From contig CM069434.1 of assembly GCA_035610365.1 (NCBI GenBank), positions 96,150,806 to 96,214,805 on the forward strand: a stretch of DNA of 64,000 nucleotides. Reading direction: 5' to 3'. Of this stretch, positions 19,385-29,215 are shown in pieces. A program made the translations under genes and the position numbers. The first letter of the stretch is position 1. Each line of letters opens with the position of its first letter. The notes below the pieces were generated by a model that did no database searches, was not told the DNA's origin, and saw nothing but the letters and a program-made list of their open reading frames with translations. The DNA comes from Aquatica leii. Lineage: Eukaryota > Arthropoda > Insecta > Coleoptera > Lampyridae.

Positions 19385-20680
19385 TACTCCACTTTGAGTA
19401 ATGAACTACTTTAGCAATATGACAGTTTGATAATAATACCATCAAGATATTTCAACATTGTTTAACAACATCATTCTTTTTGTTTAATGGTGAATGCTAC
19501 AGATGGTGTAGCAATGGGTGAGAAAAACCAAAATTATGGCTTTGATATGTAGATGATATTTTTGCGATTTGGTCTCATGGTGAAGAGGAACTACAAATTT
19601 TTTTTCAATACCTTAACAATCAATATCCAAACATAAAATTTAGTATTGAAGAAGAAATTAATGGTACCTTACCTTTTTTGATGTAAAAATAAAAAGAAAG
19701 CCAGATAGTACTTTGATATATTCAGTTTATCGAAAATCAACACATAAAAATCAATACATAAACGCAAATTTTCACCATCACCCAGCTCAGAAACGTGGAA
19801 CTATTCGCACATTATATAATCGTGCAACGATAATTCGTCACAAAGTTACATTACAAGAAAAGTTAAAACCGATTAAGAAAGTTTTTATAAAAAATGGTTT
19901 TAATAAAGAACAATTTAAATTCGACCAAAGACAAGACCGACTTTAACAGATGATTCAATTATTAACCAAAACTTTTGTTTCCAACATAAGTGACAAAATT
20001 GGAAAAATACTAAGTAAACATAAGATAAAAATAGCTTATAACACTACAACTGAAATGAAAAATTTGTTGAATCCTATAAAAGACAAAATACCTAACAATA
20101 CCTGTGGAGTGTACCAAGTCTTATGCACCTGTGGCATGTTATATATTGGCGATACTGGTAGAACTATAGATACAAGTTTAAAAGAATATAGAATCTTCGT
20201 TTAACTACTCCAGCCTACTAAATCTGTTATTGCCGAAGATACACTTGACACTCTTCATGATATAAACTTTGAGACACCTAAAACAATTTCTGAAACAAAG
20301 AACTGGAAATCAAGAACGATTAGAAAAGCTATTGAAATTATTAAACATCCTAACAATTCAAAAGAGACAGTGGTTACAAACTATCTAACACCTGGTTACC
20401 TGTTATTTCCTAATCTTAATTTGTCCACCAATTACACTTAAGCTACGTCTAGAGTTTTTATGGTGGTTTTCCTTTAGACCTTCGACCAATTCTGTAGTTA
20501 AACTTGCAATTATTTAGTTCTCTTACCAGTTATTGATTTTAGTTACCTTAATTTTACAATTGTCAAATTAATTTAATTTATACTGCCTGACAAAGAAGTT
20601 TGCTAAAGTTCAAAAGCTTGCATTTAAATTGTATTAAATAAATACACCATATACCTTAAAAAAATCTTTAAAATGTTTTG
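19385..20680 (+). pseudogene. PLE1 second copy, 3' part: RT end, linker and GIY-YIG
   Basis: The plus strand resumes PLE1 after the PLE2 insertion. RT remnants lie at 19430-19600 (SFCLMVN, RFGLMVKR in shifted frames). Frame 19713-19946 has IYSVYRKSTHKNQYIN and HHHPAQKRG, the Penelope RT-endonuclease linker with the HHHPAQK motif. Frame 19950-20204 has GVYQVLCTCGMLYIGDTGRT, an almost canonical GIY-YIG signature. The terminal region to 20680 is complementary to 13822-14100, and its hammerhead core at 20586-20612 reads CTGACAA, so it is damaged. Confidence 0.8.
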
Positions 20681-20689
20681 TGGTAAAAC

Positions 20690-21640
20690 TTTTATGTCAA
20701 AAATACGTGTAAGTAGTTTTATATAAATTAGTTTTAAAATTCGTTACATTATGTTGGGTTTTTAGCATATTGGGAAACACTCCAAATAGAAATGAAGGCT
20801 AAAAGTTTATCGACTTCGTTAATAAATACAATAATTACAATTTTCTGTTTATAAAAACGTAATTAGATTTAGTTAGTATGCTTTTATGGTAATTTTGCAT
20901 TTTAACCTTAACGTTGTTGCTACTTTCACATTTTAGCCAATTTTTTGTAATGATCTAATTCGTCTAGTTTTAAACAAACAGTACATCATAAAATTATTAA
21001 ACTACAACTCAATGTTGTATATTTGAATTATCAATATTTCTTATAAAATTGTTGAATTTCAACAGCTAATAGACTAAACAGTACCTGCTATTTGCAAGTT
21101 ATAGTCCATCGACAGGTAATAAAAACATCGTAAAATAAACGTTAAATTTTAAATTTTGTTTCTGAAAGTTTTGAATTGCACAGTCATAAACTATTTTAAG
21201 GCAGTAGTTTCCGACAAATACATTTATGATTATAAATTATTTTAAACAATTACCAAAAAAATGAGTTGCATTTCTTCATTATTTTGTTTATACAAGTGTT
21301 ATAAAAACCTAAAAAACGTATTTATGTGAAGGTTACGTACTAATTAATCTTGTATTGACGTTTAGATAATGCTATCTTCTAAACAAACACGATTTTAATG
21401 TTCGACAAGATTTAATGATACATTTTTATGTTTCGGCAATTTATTGCTATGTTTAAGTAGTGTTAATTCTGTAATTTTTTTCTCTATTGTTTAATTAGAC
21501 TTTTATATATACAATTAACTAGAAATTATTTTGGGTTTTTAATAACTGTGATATATGTTTTCTTCTTTTAATTTTCCTTTTTTGTCAAATCTATTTTCTA
21601 TGTGTCAAACCCATTTCACATTGTTATTAAGAATAAATGC
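20690..21640. other. AT-rich stretch without recognised genes
   Basis: No open frame of note, no repeat and no recognised motif. The first ~70 bp may still belong to a PLE1 end. Confidence 0.5.
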
Positions 21641-22060
21641 TGACAGAAAACAAGAGAAGAACATCTCAAACGAGGTACGTGCTTTAATAAACAGATGAAT
21701 GGACGATATGGTAATTCGCCAAACACTAAGAAAAATTTTACAAAACGTACAAAATAAACGGGATAAATGAAGTGTTGGATATCGTCCCCAATAAGTTTAC
21801 TCAAGTAGAGTGAGACGAAATCTGCAATTAATTGATGAGGATTACACTTTGAAATTAAAGCAAATAAAAAATAGATTGTTAGAGCAAAATTCATGACTAC
21901 AAGTGAGCTTATTTAAGAAAGCGATAAAAGCATCTCACTATTCTGTAAAACGCGTCTCTATCTGACCAGAAAAGCGTGATACGTCAAATACTATCCAAAG
22001 TAGGTTTGACTATGCTCTTCAATACAATAGAATAATGGCTCATAAAGAAAAAATATTTTA
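21640..22060 (+). pseudogene. Tc1/mariner (IS630-type) transposase N-terminal relic
   Basis: A plus-strand reading begins with ISNEVRALINR at 21663, the opening of the helix-turn-helix region in one group of Tc1-like transposases. Broken frames after it contain LQLIDEDYTLKLKQIKNRLLEQN. There are several stops. No catalytic residue or terminal repeat is visible, so only a diverged N-terminal remnant is supported. Confidence 0.5.
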
Positions 22061-22314
22061 GTGTCGAAAACACTTATAGAGAGCTTAATTCAAAGACTCG
22101 TGTAACGAAACGATAAAACGCTCAGATGAAACAAATCTGGAACTTGCGGTGGTGCCAAATTTCTTTTTTTTTGTATTTTTCGGATGCAGTGTTTATTATT
22201 ATTAAACAAGATATTCCTTATGATTCGTTCTATGTTTCAAAAATATAAAAGTCTTAATTTCACTCGGCATTGATGAAAAATGATTATAGTAATTGCAGAA
22301 TTCTTCCGTCTTAT

Positions 22315-22577
22315 AAGGTGCAAAAACGGTAGAATATAGATAAAAATTGCACATAAACACATTTATAGAGCACAAAATTTGCTACAAAAAAGTCCGCGGG
22401 AAGGTATAATTATATCTAATAGTTTAAGAGTTACAGAATTTTAATGTAATTTTTGTGCAACTTTGCACACGTGTATCTTCTTTTAATTGTACCCTTCCGC
22501 CGACATTATTATAGTAAATTTTGTCTTCTGTAAAAATGTTTATGCGCAACTTTCCTATATCTTGCACCGTTTTAGGG
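22315..22577. repeat. Imperfect palindrome, about 260 bp
   Basis: The left arm 22315-22415 and right arm 22490-22577 are inverted copies: CATAAACACATTTATAGAG against CATAAACATTTTTACAGAAG, and GTCCGCGGGAAGGTATAATT against GTCGGCGGAAGGGTACAATT. It could be a foldback MITE. I see no clear target duplication. Confidence 0.65.
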
Positions 22578-22579
22578 TA

Positions 22580-23010
22580 ATAGTTTATTCGTTATTTTAA
22601 GTTATTAAGCAAATCAATTCATTACAAAAATTGTGGCGGTACCGCGGTGGTCACCAAAAGCAACTCGATCGACTGGTTTAAGTCATAAACGATTTCACTG
22701 TAAAGTTATCAACGTAAGACGAAAGTGAGTAAAATAAAATTTGAGTAAATTTTGATTGTTGAGATTGTATTAACAGTCAGGCAATTGTAAATATTATTAG
22801 CGTTATAAATCAGTTAAGACTATTCATGTTATAGTAAAGTTTATTTTTTAATGTTTTTTTTTATAGTCAGTAGCGCATTTATTTAATAATAATAGGAGAA
22901 ACAATTATAGAATCGGTAAATTTTTAAATTGTTAAGGAGATTCATTGTTATTTGTCAATTTTTAAATTATTCAAATTACCAGTCCACCATTAATAAATTC
23001 GTTAACTTTC
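22580..23010. other. AT-rich gap without recognised genes
   Basis: No supported feature between the palindrome and PLE4. Confidence 0.4.
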
Positions 23011-23028
23011 AAAATGTACTTTTTTCCA

Positions 23029-23068
23029 TATGTTTCGAGCTTTAAAATAATGAAGCTCGTCTTCAGAA
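23029..23068 (-). ncRNA. Hammerhead-ribozyme-like core, PLE4
   Basis: On the minus strand CTGAAGA (23066-23060) is followed by C, a 6-bp stem GAGCTT/AAGCTC and GAAA (23036-23033), then CATATGG. Position 7 of the hammerhead core is free, so CTGAAGA is consensus. As in PLE1 and PLE2 there is one extra nucleotide before stem II. Confidence 0.52.
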
Positions 23069-23074
23069 AAGTCT

Positions 23075-23600
23075 ACAAAAAATATTTACAACTTATAAAA
23101 AGTTAAGATTACAAAAAATTTTTTAGCTTACATTTTTTGAAAAATGTCAAACATGAAAATTTGTAACTAGATAATTAAAAGTTTTACAAAATGTTTTGTT
23201 ATTTTAAAAAAGAAAGATGGTGCAATTTACAAACAAATCTAAGATAATTTAAGTTTAAAATCATAATTGAAATTGGTTTGATCGTTCAACAAAAAAAAAT
23301 TTATTTGATATTTTATTATAAATCAACTCGAGTAATTCAAGAATTTGTTTGTTATTGATGTTATTAAAAGGATGAAACAATTTGTAAGAAAAAAGAGTAC
23401 GACGATTATCCAAAACATGTTGTGCAAATGTAGATTTTACTGAATTTGGATTAAAAAATAGTTCAAAACCATTCATAGTATACATTCTTATTTTTTAAAA
23501 TTGTAATAAACCTTGTTCATTATATTACGTAGGTAATATTGTGTTTGTTTTCAACACCTTCCGATAATTGCAAGATTTGCAAAATCTGTGAATTTTTTAT
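23075..23600 (-). pseudogene. PLE4 C-terminal fragment
   Basis: The minus-strand frame 23485-23261 (74 codons) contains STFAQHVLDNRRTLF and NNKQILELLELIYN, the pattern following the GIY-YIG domain in Penelope-like proteins. The upstream endonuclease signature is not readable. Together with the hammerhead-like motif it marks the 3' end of a fourth PLE family. Confidence 0.5.
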
Positions 23601-23654
23601 TGACGAATTTAAGATTCAAGTGAAGATCTTTTAATAGATCACAGAAAAATAGTT

Positions 23655-24165
23655 GAACCAACAAAGTAAAATGTGATAGCGAAGGTTTCCAAGTCCGGAA
23701 TCTATACTAAGATAAGAATGTCTTTCGGGTTTGGACCGTGTCATTGTTGTTGTAACCGAAGTTGCCAACGTTTCGCCCATTTTCGTAAGGGGCTCCATCA
23801 GGGCGTGAGATAAATCGCAAAACTCAAAGAAACAACCGAAAACTAAAAACTTTTCAAAAGTTAGGCTCTGAAAAGGTAAGAAAGAAAACAATAACTTGAA
23901 AAAGCAAACGAAAATCTAACAAAGAACCACTACCGAGTTAGGTAATCGACTTGAAAACCAAGCTAGATTCTAAACTCCGTAGAAGTGACTTAAGAAGAAA
24001 TAGTCTCCGTATATAAAGGAAAAGAATCGTCACGGATGGTTAAGCTCGACTCTGATTGGGTTACGGTTGACAAGGGGCGTGTTTTCGATAAATGACTAAT
24101 GACCGGAAACCAAAGAAGGAATACCTCGAAACCATGATCGCGATTGAAGTTATTGGGGTGTTTGA
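23655..24165 (-). repeat. PLE3 inverted pseudo-LTR, left
   Basis: Reverse complement of 30440-30925 with small indels; by eye about 85-90% identical. The right copy lacks about 11 bases that include the hammerhead-like CTGATGG. Confidence 0.78.
23757..23812 (-). ncRNA. Imperfect hammerhead-like core in PLE3 left pseudo-LTR
   Basis: On the minus strand CTGATG (23801-23796) then GAGCCCC, a loop, TGGGC and GAAAC (23774-23770), followed by GTTGGCAAC, which can form a short stem III. A9 of the consensus is displaced by a G. The right pseudo-LTR lacks the CTGATG part. Confidence 0.35.
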
Positions 24166-24168
24166 TGA

Positions 24169-24960
24169 TTGACCATTTCTAAACAACTCTTTTATCTTCA
24201 TCTTGAGTTAGCCAACACTCTATCCCCGGATGATTGGAAACTTTTCGACAACATTACTTACCAGCAGTCTGATACCACTCTTCGACTAACCACCGAAGGT
24301 CATCTCAAAAAGTTTCAATTATTGGAATCAAAGAATCGTAAAGTTTCATCCACTCTTAACTCCTTAAAGACGCTTGTCAATTTATTTAGTTTGGTCCTCA
24401 CCTCAGAACAGGAATCGGTGTTCTCTAAAGGTTTGAATTTTGCGGTTGCTCCCAAACGTATTCCTAAAGAAGATATTTTATGTGCTGTTGAGTCTTCTAT
24501 AAGACATCTTCCTTGCCACATCTCAGATCCAATTCGTATTAACACTGGCAAAATTCTTAAATCATCTAAAATTTCTTAATCCAACATTTTTAAGTCGGAA
24601 GAGTAAGCTCTAAAAAGTCTTTGTAAAAACCCTGATATTATTATTTTTCCAGCCGACAAAGGCAACGATACTTTAGTTTTGAACCAAATTGATTATGTTA
24701 CGAAAATCAGTTCTATTTTGTCTAAGGAATCTTACGCTCTTCTAACTCACAACCCCACATCGTGGAATGAACGTGAGGTCAGCCAAATCATCAAATCTTC
24801 CAATCTACCGCCTAAAACTAAACGTCGACTTACCCCATCAGATTCTAAACCACCTCGTCTATACGGACTTCCCAAAATTCGCAAACAAGATATTCCTTTT
24901 TGACCTATCGTCAGTACTATCCAATCTCGTACCTACAAGCTAGCCAAGTTCTTGTCCAAC
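24169..24960 (+). pseudogene. PLE3 N-terminal region and RT start (5' of Copia)
   Basis: Frame 24169-24579 (136 codons) is the PLE N-terminal region (LTTEGHLKKFQLLESKNRK). After a stop, FPADKGNDTLVLNQIDYV at about 24645 and RLYGLPKIRKQDIPF at about 24855 are RT finger motifs. An opal codon follows at 24901, then VSTIQSRTYKLAKFLSN, cut by the Copia insertion at 24962. Confidence 0.82.
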
Positions 24961-24961
24961 A

Positions 24962-25111
24962 TGTTGTCAGCGTATAAATGCAGTGGTAGTTTTAATATAT
25001 ATTTAGTATATTAACATTCAGATAACTACATAATGCCTTTTACACGCTTAACGGCTACACGGCTACACCTATATGCGATGTTGCCACTTCTTAGAATTGT
25101 ACATTTACACA
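24962..25111 (-). repeat. Copia 3' LTR (150 bp)
   Basis: On the minus strand it reads TGTGTAAATG ... CTGACAACA. It matches the other LTR except for a 16-bp deletion near 25034 and one base (GCG against GAG). The polyprotein stop codon lies within it. Confidence 0.9.
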
Positions 25112-28100
25112 CCCTCCCAATTCTAAGCTTTTAAGTTTGTCACAATCATGTCCAGTTATTAAATTTAACTTATCTCGCAAATACTTGAATTTACACAAAG
25201 GTAATGCCTTAGTCATTATATCTGCTAATTGTCCATTAGTTGGTACATATTTAAGACTAATTGTATTATTAGCAACACATTCTCTTACAAAATGATAACG
25301 TACATTAATATGTTTGGATCTTTTAGTTTCTACAGTTTTCGCAATTTTTATACACGATTGATTATCTTCAAATACATTTATCGGATAAACATTCTGTTGC
25401 GGTTGAATTTCCTCTAACAATTGGCTTATGAATAAGCATTCGGTAGTGCAAAGAGAGAGAGCAATATATTCGGCTTCAGTACTTGAAAGAGCTACAACAG
25501 TTTGTTTCTTACTTCTCCAATGAATAACATTATCATTTAATTTTAATACTAGTCCACTAATACTTTTTCTATCATTTATATTTGACGCAAAATCTGAATC
25601 AACATATGCTTCTAAATTTGCATTACCGATACATTTTGAAAAACATAGTTTGAAATTACATGTTCCTTTTAAATATCGTAACACATTTTTTAGATTCTTC
25701 CAGTGAATTTCACTGTAACAATTCTGAAATTGACTGAAATAAGTTACACTGTAGCACAAGTCTGGTCGTGTTCCCAACATGATATACATCAACGATCCAA
25801 TTAGTTCTTTATAAGGAATTTCAGGTTCATTATTTTTACTTATTTCTAAATTTAACTTAGGTTGCATTGGAATATTTTGAACTTTGCAATCATACATGTT
25901 AAATTGTTTCAACACCTTTACAATTAAGTTAGTTTGATTGACAGTTATAAAATCTGACGTTTGTATTATTTCCATGCCTAAAAATATTAAAGATTTTTCA
26001 TTTGACAAATCTGTTATATCAAACGATTCCATTAACTGTTTCTTTACAAGTAAAACATCTTCTACACTATTCGATAATAAAAGGATATCATCTACCCAAA
26101 TTAACATATAATTATTTGTTTTCAAATATAAACAAGGATCAATTTTACTTCTACAAAAACCAATTTCTAATAATTTTTCATTTAAGCAATCGTTCCAACA
26201 TTTAGGAGAATTTTTCAGACCGTATAATGATTTATTCAGCTTACATACATGATCTTTCGGATAGCCATTTAGTCCTTTTGGTTGTTTCATATAAACAGGA
26301 TTTTTCAAAATACCATTTAGAAAAGCAGCCTTTACGTCTAGTTGGTACAATTTGAGGTTTTGTTCTACTGCAACTGCCAGTAGCAGTCGGAGAGTCGTCA
26401 TTCTTGCCACAGGCGCATAAACTTCCTCTTCTTCTAACAAGTTTTGCATAAATCCTCTTGCTACCAATCTTGCCTTTTTAATTACTTGACCGGACATTTC
26501 TTTCTGTTTGAAAATCCACTTAGAATCGATGATCTCCTGATTTAATGGTTTTGGAATTATGTCCCATGTTCGATTTTTCTCATGAGCTAAGAGTTCTTCC
26601 TGTATTGCTTCTTTCCATTTTTGATCTTGTATAGCTTCTTCAAAAGATGATGGATACTCAGAATTTAGTAGACCTGTAGTTAATGCTGTAACAAAGTTAA
26701 GATCATAATCGTTAAATTTCAATGGCGCAATTTTCATTCGTGTACTCCTTCTCAGTTCTTCTTTATAGTTTGTGTTTTGTTCAGCTTCGTTCATATCTTC
26801 TAAAGTATTGTCATCTGTCGTTTCTGTTGGGATTTCTTCCAAGATATTAGTATTTATTCTTCTTATTTCATCAAATATTACACTTTTTGAGTTTACACAT
26901 TTTCTTGTTTCAGGATTCCACAATCTATACCCATTTGCAGTATATCCTATCATTCTCAAAACATGTGAACGAGCATCTAGTTTTCCATTTCCGTCTTCTT
27001 TTGGAATATGAGCATACGCTATGCTTCCGAAAACTCTCACATTTTCTAAACTTACTTTTCTTTGATACCATAATTCAGCTGGGATTCTGTTATCAACTGC
27101 TTTCGTAGGTAGTCGATTAATAATGTATACTGCACATCGAACTGCTTCACCCCACATTTCCTTATCAAGTTCTGAATCTACAATCATACATCTTGCCATA
27201 TTCATTATAGTCCTGTTTAATCTTTCTGAAACTCCATTATGTTCAGGATTTCTGGGAATATTGTATTGCAACTGTATACCCTTTTCCTTACAAAATTGTT
27301 GGAATACTTTTGAACTGTATTCTCCACCATTATCAACTCTTAATTTAGAAATTTTTGTGTTAAACATTGCTGTTACAATTGCTTCAAACTCTTGAAATTT
27401 CCCTAGTACTTCGTCCTTGCTTTTAATTAGATATACATATGAAAATCTTGTGTAATGATCCGTGAAAGTAACATAATATTTCAGTTCGTCATATGTACAT
27501 GGTGTAATTGGTCCTGCTACATCACTACTAACTACTTCTAGAAATCTTTTCGGTTTCTTTTCTTCATCAACCAATTTAAATGGATTACGAGTTTGTTTGG
27601 CTTTTATGCATATTTCGCAAATACTTTTATTAGGATAATGACTGGAATGTCCCATTCTTTTATGCATAAGTTCATTATTAACAGTAACATTTGCATATTG
27701 CATATTTCTTAATTCTACTGTAACAAAATATAAATTTCCACGTTTTTTACCTTTTAAGAAAATTTTTCCATCTTTCTTGAATTCTACACAGCCATTTACG
27801 AAGTTTACTTCACATCCTTCAGTTTCTACTTTTTGTACTGATAACAAGTTATATTTTAGATCGTCGCACACCAACACATTTTTAATTTTTAAAGGTTTAC
27901 TGTTATATTCTACATAAAGAGTACCACATTTTGTTGCTACTAGTTTTTGGTCCTTTTTGGCAACATTTATTTGTACATCAACAGTTTCAACTTCATTTAG
28001 AAATGTCTCTACTCCTTCATGTACTAAATGATTCGTTGCACCACTGTCTACAACAAAAGTAATTTGCTTACGTTTAACTACCTCCTCATTATTATAATCT

Positions 28101-29017
28101 TCAAGAAAATTATTATCGTGTGTTATAAACACAATTTCTTCATCAGGTTCCACTGGCTGTTCGGTACTGAAACAACTTCTATTTGTACGACTTTCTTTCG
28201 TTCCTTTTCTTTGTAGTTTAGGACATTGGTATTTTTTGTGACCTTTGATTCCACACAAATGGCATTTAAACGGAAACTCGGTTCTATTCTGTAAATTACT
28301 TTTATAGTAATTAGAGTTATTACCTTTGTTTTTATAATTCGAATAAAAAACCACATTTTCATCTATCGTACTCGATCCTGCACTTTTATTTTTCGTTTGG
28401 AAAATTTCTTCTTGAAGTAATTTGTTTTTAACAAACTCAACTGTTATTTCCATTGGATTAATTGAAAACATGACGTCTATTGATGATGTTACATGTCTGT
28501 ACGAATTCGGCATTGAACTTAACAATTGCGATATGACTTCTTCATTTTCCATTTTTCCACCTGCACCATTTATTTCCTGAATTTTATTAAAAAATTCTTC
28601 CAAATAATTTGACAATTTTCCTTTATGAAACTTCATGTTACTCAATTCTCTTTTTAATTCTATTCTTGCTGCCAAACCTCTTTTTTTGTATGTGGATTCC
28701 AAAGCATTAAACATTTCCTTTGCTGTCGTTTTGTTTTTTATCGTTCCAACAACGCTGTCGGTCATCCATTGAACCATAATATCACGTGCTTTAACGTCTT
28801 TCTTGTTAAAAGTTTGATTCGTCATATTTTCCGGTTTTTCACTTAATGCTTCAATACATTCTTCTTTTTCTAATTTTAATTTAATTCTAAATTCCCATTC
28901 TGCGAAACCAGTACCATCAAATTGTTTTACATTCGTTAACACAGTCGCCATTTTAGTTTGTTTCCCAAGGAACCTCCTTTTACAAACTTTTCTTTTGACA
29001 CTTATTTTATTTAACAA
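25091..29017 (-). CDS. Copia Gag-Pol polyprotein, 1308 codons, intact
   Basis: The frame has no stop. The likely start is the Met at 28951 (MATVLTNVKQFDG), which opens the Gag domain; the frame upstream has another Met at 29017. Domains in order are Gag, a zinc knuckle C-x2-C-x4-H-x4-C (CHLCGIKGHKKYQC), protease with VDSGATNH, the H-x..CEIC pre-integrase finger, integrase core with SSDVAGP, RVDNGGEYSS and HNGVSERLN, reverse transcriptase with QLDVKAAFLNG and LIWVDDILLL, and RNase H with YVDSDFA, STEAEY and the ADIMTKALP end. The order integrase before RT defines Copia. The catalytic motifs look complete, so the element may be functional or recently was. Confidence 0.95.
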   Translation of the reverse strand: MLNKISVKRKVCKRRFLGKQTKMATVLTNVKQFDGTGFAEWEFRIKLKLEKEECIEALSEKPENMTNQTFNKKDVKARDIMVQWMTDSVVGTIKNKTTAKEMFNALESTYKKRGLAARIELKRELSNMKFHKGKLSNYLEEFFNKIQEINGAGGKMENEEVISQLLSSMPNSYRHVTSSIDVMFSINPMEITVEFVKNKLLQEEIFQTKNKSAGSSTIDENVVFYSNYKNKGNNSNYYKSNLQNRTEFPFKCHLCGIKGHKKYQCPKLQRKGTKESRTNRSCFSTEQPVEPDEEIVFITHDNNFLEDYNNEEVVKRKQITFVVDSGATNHLVHEGVETFLNEVETVDVQINVAKKDQKLVATKCGTLYVEYNSKPLKIKNVLVCDDLKYNLLSVQKVETEGCEVNFVNGCVEFKKDGKIFLKGKKRGNLYFVTVELRNMQYANVTVNNELMHKRMGHSSHYPNKSICEICIKAKQTRNPFKLVDEEKKPKRFLEVVSSDVAGPITPCTYDELKYYVTFTDHYTRFSYVYLIKSKDEVLGKFQEFEAIVTAMFNTKISKLRVDNGGEYSSKVFQQFCKEKGIQLQYNIPRNPEHNGVSERLNRTIMNMARCMIVDSELDKEMWGEAVRCAVYIINRLPTKAVDNRIPAELWYQRKVSLENVRVFGSIAYAHIPKEDGNGKLDARSHVLRMIGYTANGYRLWNPETRKCVNSKSVIFDEIRRINTNILEEIPTETTDDNTLEDMNEAEQNTNYKEELRRSTRMKIAPLKFNDYDLNFVTALTTGLLNSEYPSSFEEAIQDQKWKEAIQEELLAHEKNRTWDIIPKPLNQEIIDSKWIFKQKEMSGQVIKKARLVARGFMQNLLEEEEVYAPVARMTTLRLLLAVAVEQNLKLYQLDVKAAFLNGILKNPVYMKQPKGLNGYPKDHVCKLNKSLYGLKNSPKCWNDCLNEKLLEIGFCRSKIDPCLYLKTNNYMLIWVDDILLLSNSVEDVLLVKKQLMESFDITDLSNEKSLIFLGMEIIQTSDFITVNQTNLIVKVLKQFNMYDCKVQNIPMQPKLNLEISKNNEPEIPYKELIGSLMYIMLGTRPDLCYSVTYFSQFQNCYSEIHWKNLKNVLRYLKGTCNFKLCFSKCIGNANLEAYVDSDFASNINDRKSISGLVLKLNDNVIHWRSKKQTVVALSSTEAEYIALSLCTTECLFISQLLEEIQPQQNVYPINVFEDNQSCIKIAKTVETKRSKHINVRYHFVRECVANNTISLKYVPTNGQLADIMTKALPLCKFKYLRDKLNLITGHDCDKLKSLELGGCVNVQF
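25112..25122 (-). promoter_or_regulatory. Copia polypurine tract
   Basis: On the minus strand AATTGGGAGGG abuts the TG of the 3' LTR. It also codes for the last residues of the polyprotein. Confidence 0.75.
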
Positions 29018-29035
29018 ACTTTTAAAACTTCCCTT

Positions 29036-29049
29036 CTGGGCCCATAACC
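29036..29049 (-). promoter_or_regulatory. Copia primer-binding site, internal initiator tRNA-Met type
   Basis: On the minus strand GGTTATGGGCCCAG follows the 5' LTR directly. It is complementary to the anticodon arm of initiator tRNA-Met, the half-tRNA primer known for Drosophila copia, rather than to a tRNA 3' end. Confidence 0.8.
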
Positions 29050-29215
29050 TGTTGTCAGAGTATAAATGCAGTGGTAGTTTTAATATATATTTAGTATATT
29101 AACATTCAGATAACTACATAATGATAAACACTTTAAATGCCTTTTACACGCTTAACGGCTACACGGCTACACCTATATGCGATGTTGCCACTTCTTAGAA
29201 TTGTACATTTACACA
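29050..29215 (-). repeat. Copia 5' LTR (166 bp)
   Basis: Matches 24962-25111 with a 16-bp extra segment (ATAAACACTTTAAATG, about 29124-29139) and one substitution. The extra segment may be a deletion in the other LTR. Confidence 0.9.

Larger units (their letters stand above)
24962..29215 (-). mobile_element. Ty1/Copia retrotransposon, apparently complete
   Basis: Two short LTRs (24962-25111 and 29050-29215) flank a single long polyprotein frame on the minus strand, with a primer site and a polypurine tract in the right places. Removing it restores the PLE3 reading AAC-ATT-CTT. Target duplication is AACAT (5 bp: 24958-24962 and 29215-29219) if the LTR ends are trimmed by one base, or ACA if the LTRs are TG...CA. 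Confidence 0.93.
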
